A DNA stretch of 60,222 nucleotides from Gammaproteobacteria bacterium (GTDB lineage: Bacteria > Pseudomonadota > Gammaproteobacteria > Thiomicrospirales > Thiomicrospiraceae): assembly GCA_014763665.1 (NCBI GenBank), contig JACXUY010000016.1:1-60222 (forward strand). Direction: 5' to 3'. Made by a program: the position numbers and the translations under genes. Positions 37,480-45,628 of the stretch are shown in pieces. Positions within the stretch are counted from its first letter, which is position 1. The number at the start of each line of letters is the position of its first letter. A model generated the notes under the pieces. The model did not search any database and was not told where the DNA came from. It was given only the letters and a program-made list of their open reading frames with translations.

Positions 37480-38169
37480 TTACCAATCGGGTGTCGTCTG
37501 CACCGCTGGCTTAGCTGGCGGTGTATACCAAGCGGCACTCGCTCCCCACATGGCCAAAGCGGCCACGCTCAAAGCCAAGATTAACGCCAACCATCCGCCA
37601 CCCGTTGCCGACTCATCTGTCTCACTTTCAGCCAGTTTATGCCCATCAATCATGGGTTGAATCAAATCCTTACCCAAAATCCACTTGTAGGCAAACACGG
37701 CCAATATGTGCAGACCAATGACCACAAACAACAATTTGAACACTAAGTAATGCACGCGCGTTAAGAAACTACTGACATCGGAAGTGACCATAAAGGCCAA
37801 GGGGGCGGTAAAATCGGCATCGTTATTGGCAAATAGCCCAGTCAACACCATAGCCGTTAATAGCAGCAACATAACCACCACCGACCAACCGCCTAAAGGA
37901 TTATGCCCAACGCCTTTCCAGTCGCCTTTTAGGTAAGCTTTTACCTGCGCGGGCTTAGCCACAAACTGACTAAAAAGCGCATAACGAGAACCCACTAGCC
38001 CCCAAGTTAGTCGAAAGCCAATTAACCCGACTATCGCAATGCCTAGCCACTGATGCTGCTCCATGCTACTTTCAAGCACATCGCCGGTAAACCAAGCTAA
38101 AAAAACAATCAGCACCAACGCCCAATGAAATAGACGGGTGGGCAAATCCCATACACGGATACGTTGCAT
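37480..38169 (-). CDS. Cytochrome b561-type membrane cytochrome b
   Basis: The 229-residue protein has four membrane helices with haem-ligand histidines: RVWDLPTRLFHWALVLIVF, QHQWLGIAIVGLIGFRLTW, then VHYLVFKLLFVVIGLHILAV, and an extra C-terminal helix (GGGWLALILALSVAALAMWG). PTRLFHW and GLHI are typical of the NiFe-hydrogenase/b561 family. It probably exchanges electrons between the quinone pool and a periplasmic cytochrome, perhaps the c' encoded opposite. Confidence 0.9.
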   Translation of the reverse strand: MQRIRVWDLPTRLFHWALVLIVFLAWFTGDVLESSMEQHQWLGIAIVGLIGFRLTWGLVGSRYALFSQFVAKPAQVKAYLKGDWKGVGHNPLGGWSVVVMLLLLTAMVLTGLFANNDADFTAPLAFMVTSDVSSFLTRVHYLVFKLLFVVIGLHILAVFAYKWILGKDLIQPMIDGHKLAESETDESATGGGWLALILALSVAALAMWGASAAWYTPPAKPAVQTTPDW

Positions 38170-38181
38170 CTGCTTATCCTT

Positions 38182-38394
38182 TTAGTTAATCAACAAGCGC
38201 ACCGCCGCGCCTTGTAATCCGTGTTGTAACGACATAATAATGTCCATTTCTTGCTGACTGCGCGTCAGCGGATCGTTTGCTTTAGCGCCCATTACCAGCA
38301 CTTGCCACACCTGCTGCGCATCTTGACTGGCTTCGATATGCACCTTGTCGCCCAAAACGCGTTGGCAAATATCGGTAATTAGCGGCAAAGACAT
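38182..38394 (-). CDS. Small hypothetical protein, 70 residues
   Basis: Its ATG lies 2 nt after the phnA stop, with no Shine-Dalgarno, which suggests translational reinitiation after phnA. The sequence (LPLITDICQRVLGDKVHIEA, QVWQVLVMGAKANDPL, EMDIIMSLQHGLQGAAVRLL) looks like a compact alpha/beta protein without signal or membrane helix. I do not recognise the family. It could be spurious, but it is in line with the phnA operon. Confidence 0.55.
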   Translation of the reverse strand: MSLPLITDICQRVLGDKVHIEASQDAQQVWQVLVMGAKANDPLTRSQQEMDIIMSLQHGLQGAAVRLLIN

Positions 38395-38396
38395 GA

Positions 38397-38975
38397 TTAA
38401 GCTTTTTTGGTGTACGCAGACACAATGACAATCGTCGTACCGTTAATTTTCCCTTCGATGTGTTTCGGATTGCTGGTTAAATGAATGTTTTTGACCAGTG
38501 TACCGCGTTTGGCGGTAAAGTTCATGCCTTTCACATCCAAGTCTTTAATCAGCGTGACACTATCCCCTTCCGACAATTCCATGCCATTACTGTCGCGTGG
38601 TTTAGGATCATCGTCATCGCTCGCCTGGGTTAGTCCTGCTTCTGCCCAAGCCTTAACCTCTTCTTCTAAATAGGCGGTATCGAGCAAATCTTGTGCCCAG
38701 GCTTCGCCACTTTCAGCCAAAATATGTGCCATACGATAAGCGACCACTTGCACTGCCGCAACTGGCGACCAAATCGCTTCGCTTAAAAAACGCCATTGGT
38801 TAGCGTCTAGGTTAGCAGGGGCAGCAATCGCCGCTGCCAATGGCGCACAGACCAGAATATGACTGTCCGCTGAATCATCTTTACCTGTCACGGCTAGCAT
38901 CACCAAATCATCACAGGCTTCGCCCGACAATTCACAACGTTGTTGGCTACGCGCCAGTAATTCCTGCATCATCAC
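38397..38975 (-). CDS. PhnA/YjdM-family zinc-ribbon protein
   Basis: The 192-residue protein has an N-terminal segment (ARSQQRCELSGEACDDL) and a C-terminal PhnA domain (PRDSNGMELSEGDSVTLIKD, LDVKGMNFTAKRGTLVKNIH, GKINGTTIVIVSAYTKKA). Despite its name, the family has no proven role in phosphonate breakdown. The N-terminal extension of about 120 residues with KAWAEAGLTQA is typical of the longer subgroup. It is divergent from greB. Confidence 0.85.
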   Translation of the reverse strand: MMMQELLARSQQRCELSGEACDDLVMLAVTGKDDSADSHILVCAPLAAAIAAPANLDANQWRFLSEAIWSPVAAVQVVAYRMAHILAESGEAWAQDLLDTAYLEEEVKAWAEAGLTQASDDDDPKPRDSNGMELSEGDSVTLIKDLDVKGMNFTAKRGTLVKNIHLTSNPKHIEGKINGTTIVIVSAYTKKA

Positions 38976-39053
38976 TTATTTCCTAAAAGCTTTTCTTCGA
39001 AGTTGTATTATAATCGATTGCGTAAAAAAATCCCTAATACTCAACACAACGCC

Positions 39054-39530
39054 ATGACATTAAAACCCATCACGCCGGAAGGCTACCGCCAACTAAAGGC
39101 CGAGCTGGATCAGCTTTGGTATCAAGAACGCCCTGAAGTGACCAAAATTGTGCAGTGGGCGGCCGGATTAGGCGACCGCTCAGAAAACGCCGACTATCAA
39201 TACAATAAGCGCCGCTTGCGTGAAATTGATCGTCGTGTACGTTTTCTCAGCAAGCACTTAGAAGAAGTGAAAGTGGTGGACTATCATCCACAGCAGGAAG
39301 GCAAAATTTTCTTTGGTGCTTGGGTAACCCTTGAAGATGAACAAGGCGAAACACTTAGTTTCCGCATCGTTGGACAAGAAGAAATTTATGGACGTGACGA
39401 TTACATCTCGCTGCATGCTCCTATGGCTAAGGCTTGCCTAGGCAAAGCCGTCGATGATGAAGTGGTGGTTAAGCTGCCAGCGGGAGATCAGATTTGGTTG
39501 GTGGTTGATATTCGCTATCAAGCGAGTTAG
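39054..39530 (+). CDS. greB: GreB, transcript cleavage factor
   Basis: GreB rescues backtracked RNA polymerase by stimulating RNA cleavage. At 158 residues it equals Escherichia GreB. The N-terminal coiled coil (YRQLKAELDQLWYQERPEV) carries the acidic tip in GLGDRSENADYQYNKRRLRE, and the C-terminal FKBP-like domain has VGQEEIYGRDDYISLHAPMA. ATG 39054 matches the family start; an upstream TTG is ignored. TATAAT at 39009-39014 may be its -10, but without a clear -35. Confidence 0.95.
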   Translation: MTLKPITPEGYRQLKAELDQLWYQERPEVTKIVQWAAGLGDRSENADYQYNKRRLREIDRRVRFLSKHLEEVKVVDYHPQQEGKIFFGAWVTLEDEQGETLSFRIVGQEEIYGRDDYISLHAPMAKACLGKAVDDEVVVKLPAGDQIWLVVDIRYQAS

Positions 39531-39536
39531 CCTTGA

Positions 39537-40125
39537 TTCTGCCCTGCCAGTAACAAGTCAATCAACCCATCTACCACACGCAATTCTTTTGCCTATAACC
39601 TAGATAATTTATCGACAACAGGTAACAAAGGCGCATATTCAGCACTCATTACTTGAAGATTCTAACGTGAACTTTGGTGTTCAGTTAGGTTATGGCGCCA
39701 CTTTAGGTGGTAATTTTTACTTGGGTGCAGAAATTGGTTTACGTAATAGCATTGGCGATTTTGGCGACAAAACTTCAACTGGTGAAATCAATGGCGTTGC
39801 TTACTCTGAAAAAATTAGCGCTAAAACCACTACAACAAAAATGTTTTCTATCCTACTAGGCTTCGTTGTGTCGCCGAATGCACTCATTTACGCACGTCTT
39901 GGAAAAGGCAATGCTGATAGTGAAGTGACTTACACGCAAAATGCTCCTTCAATCAATTTCAGTGAAACTGAAAAATCAACTAACGATGGCGACTTTACGA
40001 TTTATGGTTTAGGTTTAGACTATTTAATGACTAAAAACCTTTCGGTCAAAGTAGAAGCTAATAAAATCTCTGCTGACGACGCAGACGGCACTTCATTCAA
40101 TGTAGGTGTTAACTACCGCTTCTGA
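39537..40125 (+). pseudogene. Decayed outer-membrane beta-barrel protein gene (5' truncated, frameshifted)
   Basis: The frame 39667-40125 reads as amphipathic strands of an OmpA/Opa-like barrel: NFGVQLGYGATLGGNFYLGA, MFSILLGFVVSPNALIYARL, and the terminal FNVGVNYRF ending in Phe as barrel proteins do. It lacks a signal peptide, has no ribosome site, and starts at GTG in mid-barrel. A second frame upstream (39537-39653) reads NLSTTGNKGAYSAL before a TGA; a shift near 39650 would join the two. greB ends only 10 nt before, so the 5' part is lost. A terminator follows. Confidence 0.65.
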
Positions 40126-40157
40126 TAACTGGAAATCCTGATTTCAATAACCACTAA

Positions 40158-40186
40158 CCCCACCAACTCGGTGGGGTTTTGTTTTA
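40158..40186 (+). terminator. Rho-independent terminator after the barrel-gene remnant
   Basis: Perfect 7-bp stem CCCCACC / GGTGGGG with a 5-nt loop, followed by TTTTGTTTTA. Confidence 0.85.
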
Positions 40187-40216
40187 TAGCCCACTCAAAA
40201 ATTGGCTTTAACACCG

Positions 40217-40240
40217 CACAAGTCGACAAGTTGACAAGTT
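40217..40240 (+). repeat. Tandem 8-bp repeats upstream of the toxin-antitoxin pair
   Basis: CACAAGTC, GACAAGTT and GACAAGTT follow head to tail, 42 nt before the antitoxin ATG. The junction creates TTGACA (40231-40236), a consensus -35 hexamer. Repeats at this place could be the autoregulatory operator bound by the antitoxin. No clear -10 was found at normal spacing. Confidence 0.5.
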
Positions 40241-40281
40241 TTGTTGAATAATTGAGGGAAGAATTCACAGGAGGCGTAAAA

Positions 40282-40527
40282 ATGGAAGCAGTTGCCGTTG
40301 CCCAATTAAAGGCTGATTTCTCTCGTATTCTATCCAGAATTGAACAAACGGGCGAAGGAGTCATTGTCGAGTATGGACGCCTGCATAAAAAAGTTGCCGT
40401 TCTATTGCCTTACTCATCAAAATACGAAGAACAGGCAGAGCGTCAATTTGGCATTTTGCAAGGCAAAGGCAAGGTCGAATTTCATGATAATTTTGATATA
40501 ACAGAAGATGATTTACTCGGCTTATGA
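40282..40527 (+). CDS. Phd/YefM-type antitoxin
   Basis: The 81-residue protein begins MEAVAVAQLKADFSRILSRI and has EQTGEGVIVEYGRLHKKVAV, the N-terminal DNA-binding fold of the Phd/YefM family, then an acidic C-terminal tail (FHDNFDITEDDLLGL) that would bind and mask the toxin. AGGAGG lies 7 nt before the ATG at 40282, which is preferred to an upstream frame. The stop overlaps the toxin ATG by 4 nt. Confidence 0.9.
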   Translation: MEAVAVAQLKADFSRILSRIEQTGEGVIVEYGRLHKKVAVLLPYSSKYEEQAERQFGILQGKGKVEFHDNFDITEDDLLGL

Positions 40528-40925
40528 AGCTGCTGTTAGATACTCATATTCTGTTGTGGCTTATTTATTCACCCGACAAACTTCCCTCGCACTGGTTAAG
40601 TGCTTTGAAAAACCCTGATAACCAACTCTATGTTAGTCACTTGAGCTATTGGGAAATTGCATTAAAATATAGTCTTGGCAAGCTGACCCTGAAAGGCGCA
40701 ACACCCGAAGATATACCCACCTTAGCGCAACGGATGGGAATTACCTCTTTAGGATCTTCTGCGCAAGTATTAGCCAGTATTCATCAATCACCGTTAATAG
40801 AGGGACACAAAGACCCTTTCGATCGCGCTTTAATTTGGACAGCAATTTATGAGCAGCTTACATTAGTGTCCCACGATCAAAAAATGAATGACTATCACAC
40901 CCTAGGATTATCTCTGCTGAAATAA
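40524..40925 (+). CDS. VapC-type PIN-domain toxin ribonuclease
   Basis: The 133-residue PIN protein has LLLDTHILLWLIYSPDKLPS (first catalytic Asp), SHLSYWEIALKYSLGKLTL (Glu), and the HKDPFDRALIWTAIYEQ motif with the third and fourth acidic positions. VapC toxins cut tRNA or rRNA when released from antitoxin. Here the partner is Phd-type rather than VapB-type, a mixed pairing known for this COG3744 subgroup. ATGA overlap with the antitoxin gives coupled translation. Confidence 0.92.
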   Translation: MKLLLDTHILLWLIYSPDKLPSHWLSALKNPDNQLYVSHLSYWEIALKYSLGKLTLKGATPEDIPTLAQRMGITSLGSSAQVLASIHQSPLIEGHKDPFDRALIWTAIYEQLTLVSHDQKMNDYHTLGLSLLK

Positions 40926-40953
40926 AAACCCCACTATAGTAGCGGGGTTTAAT
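40925..40953. terminator. Bidirectional terminator between vapC and the chemoreceptor gene
   Basis: CCCC-ACTA / TAGT-AGC-GGGG forms a hairpin (40929-40947). The minus side is followed by TTTTTATT, a good U-run for the chemoreceptor transcript; the plus side has only TTT. Confidence 0.75.
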
Positions 40954-40974
40954 CGACAAACAAGTTACTTTGAG

Positions 40975-43113
40975 TTACTTCAGTCTGGGTACACGGGCAA
41001 AACCAGAGCCACTTACCTGAAAAAACGACATACTTTGCTGCAAACTCTCTACCTGATGATGCATACTGGCGGCACTTTGTGTCGTCTCTGCTACCACTGC
41101 CGCATTGGCCGAGCTTGCACGTTCAATCAACTCAACCGAATGGGTCACTTCATCAATGCCCTTCGCCTGTTCGACCGAAGCACTGGCCAACGACTTCATA
41201 ATACCCGTCACTTCATCCACCGCCGTCGCAATTTGATTCAGCACTTCACCCGAACGATCTGCTAACTCGGTGCCCACCTCAATGCGGTTAACACTGTCTG
41301 TAATCAAGGCGTTAATATCACGCGCCGCATCTGCCGATTTACCCGCGAGTGCGCGCACTTCGCTGGCTACAACGGCAAAACCGCGCCCATGCTCACCCGC
41401 ACGCGCGGCTTCAACTGCCGCATTCAAGGCAAGTAAATTCGTTTGGAAAGCGATGCTATCAATTAACGTCACAATGTCACTAATTTGATGACTTGAGGCT
41501 CGAATCGCTGACATAGCTTCAATGGTTTGCGACATAACACGCGAGCCTTCATTCGCTTGCAGACGCACCTGATCCGCTTTATTCGCCGCCAATTGCGCTT
41601 GTGATGTATTCGCTTTGGCGACCTGATTCATATGATGCATAACACTCGCCGCCTGCTCTATGGCTTGGGTTTGTTGTGCCACACTGCTGGAAAGCGATTG
41701 CGCGCCGCTCGATACCTGATCGGCATCGATGGCAACAACTTGAGCTGCCTGACTTACTTCAGAAACGACCTGCGCCAGCTTCTCTGAAGTATTGTTTACC
41801 GCCGTTGCTAAGTCCATCAAACGTCCTTCAAACACACCCGAAACTCGGCGAGACAAATCACCAGAGGCAATGGCATCCAGCACACTAGCTGACTCATCAA
41901 TGGCTCGTTCAAGCATGAGAGTGCGCTCACTACGCGTAATATCAGTGGCAAATTTAACGATTTTATAGAGCTTACCTTGCTCATCTAGCACTGGGTTGTA
42001 GCTGGCTTCCAACCAAACTGGCTCGCCCTTTTTATTGACACGTTTTAATGTACCAGCCACAAACTCTCCTTGTAGCAACTTTTGCCACATTTGTGTATAT
42101 TCAGCCGAAGCTGCAAAGTCGGCATCAACCAGCATTTTGTGATCTTTACCCAATATCTCTTGTTGTGAGTAGCCAAATACCTTCAGGAAAACATCGTTGG
42201 TCGATATGATTTTTCGGTTCAAGTCAAACTCAACCACAGCCATAGATCGCTGTAACGCTTCAATTTGACTTGCATAATCTCGATTCTCGCGACGACGAGC
42301 CTCCATGCGATCGCCCATTTCGTTGACACCCAAAATGAGTTGCTCGATTTGCCCGTGAAACTGACCACTCGCCTTCGCCAAATAGTTGCCCTTGGTAAAC
42401 TCTGCCACGGTATGAGCGACCTGACCAATGCCTTGTTGCAACGAGGCCAGCAGGCTATTCAAAGCGTCATTTGTTGGCGAACCATAAGCAGTATCAACAC
42501 GCGCTACGTACTGACCGGTCTGTGATACCTCGTTAATGACCAAAGCAGCAGCAATGTTACTGTCCTGCTCTTTACGCATAGTAATGGAGAAATAAATCAA
42601 TACCGCCGACTCAACCACCACAAAGGCCGCATGTAGGAAAGTAATTCCCCAACTACATCCATTGCTAAACGCAACAATTGGCATACCACCTAATGTTGCG
42701 CCCTGCATTTGCAAATAGGTAAACAGCAAATGATGAACTGCAATGACTGCTGCTGGCACCGCCACGGTTAGCCAATCTCGGTAGAGCAGCATAAAAGCTA
42801 AGGCCATAAAAACATGGAAGTGCATTTCGATACGCCCCATCTGCGCCTGAATCAAAATGGCAGACAACACCATGAAGCCAGCACCCGCAAGGACACCAAA
42901 CCAACGACTACCTTTGAGCAAGAAATAACCAGCCACAATGATGGCAGCAAAAATCACGCTCGACATCATGGCAAAAGTTGAAGTACCAAAACCAATTGGC
43001 GCTAAAAACATGGTAATCGGTAAATGGGCTAAGCTCAGTCCTAGCACCAGCTTATCTATTTTTAAACGACTTTGATCATGCTCTGCTGCTAAGGCTTGTG
43101 TTAATTGAATCAT
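40975..43113 (-). CDS. Methyl-accepting chemotaxis protein with histidine-rich membrane sensor and PAS domain
   Basis: The 712-residue receptor has four to six membrane helices in residues about 20-185 instead of a periplasmic loop. They carry GRIEMHFHVFMALAFMLLYR and AVIAVHHLLFTYLQ, a His-x-His and a His-His pair at membrane level. A HAMP-like linker follows, then a PAS domain (VVEFDLNRKIISTNDVFLKV, FGYSQQEILGKDH), and the signalling hairpin with the invariant tip IAFQTNLLALNAAVEAARAG. It lies 1 nt after a SCO-family gene and is probably co-transcribed. Metal, haem or redox sensing is an inference. Confidence 0.92.
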   Translation of the reverse strand: MIQLTQALAAEHDQSRLKIDKLVLGLSLAHLPITMFLAPIGFGTSTFAMMSSVIFAAIIVAGYFLLKGSRWFGVLAGAGFMVLSAILIQAQMGRIEMHFHVFMALAFMLLYRDWLTVAVPAAVIAVHHLLFTYLQMQGATLGGMPIVAFSNGCSWGITFLHAAFVVVESAVLIYFSITMRKEQDSNIAAALVINEVSQTGQYVARVDTAYGSPTNDALNSLLASLQQGIGQVAHTVAEFTKGNYLAKASGQFHGQIEQLILGVNEMGDRMEARRRENRDYASQIEALQRSMAVVEFDLNRKIISTNDVFLKVFGYSQQEILGKDHKMLVDADFAASAEYTQMWQKLLQGEFVAGTLKRVNKKGEPVWLEASYNPVLDEQGKLYKIVKFATDITRSERTLMLERAIDESASVLDAIASGDLSRRVSGVFEGRLMDLATAVNNTSEKLAQVVSEVSQAAQVVAIDADQVSSGAQSLSSSVAQQTQAIEQAASVMHHMNQVAKANTSQAQLAANKADQVRLQANEGSRVMSQTIEAMSAIRASSHQISDIVTLIDSIAFQTNLLALNAAVEAARAGEHGRGFAVVASEVRALAGKSADAARDINALITDSVNRIEVGTELADRSGEVLNQIATAVDEVTGIMKSLASASVEQAKGIDEVTHSVELIERASSANAAVVAETTQSAASMHHQVESLQQSMSFFQVSGSGFARVPRLK

Positions 43114-43114
43114 G

Positions 43115-43726
43115 CTATTCTCCGACCTGCTGTAAACGCCGATAATCCGCCACTATCTGCTCGGGTAAAAATTTATCCCCACTATATGTGAGTATAACAT
43201 TACCTTGTGACGAAATCATGAAAATATCGCCGGTATGATCTAGTTTGTAATCATTTTGTTGCCAATCACCGAGTTTAGAAAATGGTTGATGATAACTATT
43301 GGCAACCGCTTGTATTTCTTCTAACTTTTGACCACTAATAGCGACAAAGTTTGCGCCCAGATTGGATGCTAAAGTGGCAAAATCTTCTGCACTATCCCGC
43401 TGGGGATCTAGGGAAATGAGTACAGCGGTCACTGGCTCATCTTTTAAGGCTTGCATCACATGAAATAGCGTTACCCATTGATGCTGACAAAAACCATCAC
43501 AGTGTAAATAGCCAAAATAGAGCAATAGCGTTTGCCCGCGAAAATCGGCCAAACTCGGAGAAAGTCCTTGTTGCGTTCTTAATTGAAATTCAGGTGCTGG
43601 TTCATTGACCCAGCGTCCATGATAGTCACTGTGTGTTATCCAAGATAGTAATAACGGCAAGCTAAACGCCAGCAACAGCATCGACAAGAGCAATGAAAAG
43701 GCCCAGAGGGATTTGTGCTTTGACAT
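43115..43726 (-). CDS. SCO1/SenC-family membrane-anchored copper/thiol-redox protein
   Basis: The 203-residue protein has an N-terminal anchor (LWAFSLLLSMLLLAFSLPLL) and a thioredoxin-like fold with the copper-ligand motif YFGYLHCDGFCQHQW (CxxxC) and the third ligand in KLDHTGDIFMI (His). SCO proteins deliver copper to the CuA site of cytochrome oxidase or act as thiol-redox sensors. No oxidase genes lie nearby. Its immediate partner is the downstream chemoreceptor. Confidence 0.9.
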   Translation of the reverse strand: MSKHKSLWAFSLLLSMLLLAFSLPLLLSWITHSDYHGRWVNEPAPEFQLRTQQGLSPSLADFRGQTLLLYFGYLHCDGFCQHQWVTLFHVMQALKDEPVTAVLISLDPQRDSAEDFATLASNLGANFVAISGQKLEEIQAVANSYHQPFSKLGDWQQNDYKLDHTGDIFMISSQGNVILTYSGDKFLPEQIVADYRRLQQVGE

Positions 43727-43789
43727 AATGAAAGAATATCCTAAGACGATGCGTATTATCTTAACGCCAATTCACGTAAAATAGGGCGC

Positions 43790-44479
43790 ATGAATACACT
43801 ATTACTGGTTGCGATTGGCTTGGTTGCTGTCGCACTTTATCTGCCACAATGGCATACCAAACGCATTTTGCAGCGCTTTAGCGCGCCTCACCCGACCCTA
43901 CCGGGTACGGGTTCTCAGTTTGCGGAACACCTGCTCAAACAGCAAGGACTGGGGCATGTTCGGGTAGAGGAAACCAGCGACGGCGACCATTACGATCCAC
44001 TCAGCAAAACCGTGCGCCTCTCACCCAACAACTTTCATCGTAATTCATTGACGGCCATTGTCACCGCAGCCCACGAAGTGGGTCATGCCATTCAAGATGC
44101 GCAAGGCTACGAAGCCCTGCAAAGACGCACCGAATTGGTGACGCGTGCTCAAACCTTTGCACGTTTTTCGGGCTGGGCACTCATTGCCTTACCGATTCTA
44201 CTGGTGGTCATTCACAGCCCCATTTTGGCTGCCCTAGCCTTCGCCATTGGCTTTGTCTCTCAATTTGGCGGCGTACTGGTCAATATCACCACCCTACCAG
44301 TTGAATTAGATGCCAGCTTCAATCGCGCCATGCCTTTACTGGCACAAAGCAATTTATTAAGCCCTAAAGAATTACATTCGGCTAAGCGCATTTTGCGCGC
44401 ATGCGCCATGACCTACGTCGCCGGCTCTTTATCCAGCCTGTTGAATTTGTGGAAGTGGATGAAGGCGATCCGCCGCTGA
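43790..44479 (+). CDS. Membrane zinc metallopeptidase (YugP-like, DUF2268/Zn_peptidase_2)
   Basis: The 229-residue protein has an N-terminal helix (TLLLVAIGLVAVALYLP), the zinc motif TAAHEVGHAIQDAQGY (HExxH), a membrane hairpin (FSGWALIALPILLVVIHSPI, ILAALAFAIGFVSQFGGVLV), and TTLPVELDASFNRAM, which supplies the third ligand Glu and Asp. It matches the YugP family of neutral zinc peptidases, whose substrates are unknown. Its 3' end overlaps the convergent hemY by 51 nt. Confidence 0.9.
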   Translation: MNTLLLVAIGLVAVALYLPQWHTKRILQRFSAPHPTLPGTGSQFAEHLLKQQGLGHVRVEETSDGDHYDPLSKTVRLSPNNFHRNSLTAIVTAAHEVGHAIQDAQGYEALQRRTELVTRAQTFARFSGWALIALPILLVVIHSPILAALAFAIGFVSQFGGVLVNITTLPVELDASFNRAMPLLAQSNLLSPKELHSAKRILRACAMTYVAGSLSSLLNLWKWMKAIRR

Positions 44480-45628
44480 TGCGGCTTGCAATTGGTTACA
44501 AAGCAAACGCCGCCCCGCTTCGGGGTTAGACTGAGCAGCATATAAATCGGACAAAGCTACCGCCACTTGGGCATTGGGTGCCAACTGCAAACTACGCAAA
44601 AGATCCTGTTCCGCTTGTTGACTCATGCCCTGCCGTTGCGCCAACAAGCCAGACAACCACCATAAGGCTGGCTCGTTTGGCGAGGTTTTCAACCACAGTT
44701 GCACCTGCTTCAACTCACGATAAGGGTCTTGCCCAATCAAAGCCACCAACAAAGGCAAGAGCTGGGCGTCCCAGCGTTGTTCCAAGGCTTTCACCACCAC
44801 TTGCCATAAAGCGCTAGAGGCACCCCACACCAAGGCGCGTTCAACATAGGCTTTAACAATCAACGGATGACGCTGTTGTGAGCGAGACAAGGCTTTCCAC
44901 TCAGCTTCCAGCAGTTCCCGGTTATCGGCACGACTGAGGGATTGCGCCAGCAAGCGGGATTGCAATTCCAGATAACGCGAACGAGATAAGGCATTTTTCG
45001 CTTCGGGTAAATAACTCGCTAGGCTTTGCCAGTCCGATAAGCGCTCCAGTGCCTGCACGCGCATGGCTTTTAAGGTGCGCTGTTTTGGGTAAAGCGATTG
45101 CAAAGAGTCAATCAATGTCAAAGCCCGTTCGGGCTGCTCATCCATTAACCAACGACTGTGTAATAGCTGAATGGTAAAGGCCTGATCGGGTGCTAAGGCA
45201 AGTGCTTTCTCGATATAAGCATCACGTTGCACCCACTGATGTTGAGCCTGCGCTAACTGCGCCGCCAGACAATAACGTAACCATTGACTGGCATCCTTGC
45301 CAGCCACTAGTGCTTGCATCGCCTTATCATCTTCTTGCAGCGCCAATGCCTGCAACCCTTGAGCAACCTGCTTCATCGGTAGCGCAGCACGTTTTCCCTC
45401 TCGCCAACGACGCCAGCGCTCTGGCAAACGCCATACTCCCAATACCAAACGCATGACACCGTAAATAACGGCTAACGCCAACACCAACAACAACACTAAA
45501 AAGCTGACTGAGGTTTCAATCAGCCAACCCGACCAATTAACCGCGACATAGCCCTGTTCACTGACCGCGAACATGGCCAAACCAGCACCCAAAAGCGCCA
45601 GCACACCCCAAATAATCAGTCGAATCAT
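44429..45628 (-). CDS. hemY: HemY, haem-biosynthesis-associated TPR membrane protein
   Basis: The 399-residue protein has two N-terminal membrane helices (LIIWGVLALLGAGLAMFAV, SFLVLLLVLALAVIYGVMRL) then a tetratricopeptide-rich region (AYIEKALALAPDQAFTIQLL, QRQGMSQQAEQDLLRSLQLA). This is the proteobacterial HemY of the hemCDXY operon, not protoporphyrinogen oxidase; its exact role is not settled. Its start overlaps the hemX stop by 4 nt. Confidence 0.9.
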   Translation of the reverse strand: MIRLIIWGVLALLGAGLAMFAVSEQGYVAVNWSGWLIETSVSFLVLLLVLALAVIYGVMRLVLGVWRLPERWRRWREGKRAALPMKQVAQGLQALALQEDDKAMQALVAGKDASQWLRYCLAAQLAQAQHQWVQRDAYIEKALALAPDQAFTIQLLHSRWLMDEQPERALTLIDSLQSLYPKQRTLKAMRVQALERLSDWQSLASYLPEAKNALSRSRYLELQSRLLAQSLSRADNRELLEAEWKALSRSQQRHPLIVKAYVERALVWGASSALWQVVVKALEQRWDAQLLPLLVALIGQDPYRELKQVQLWLKTSPNEPALWWLSGLLAQRQGMSQQAEQDLLRSLQLAPNAQVAVALSDLYAAQSNPEAGRRLLCNQLQAASAADRLHPLPQIQQAG

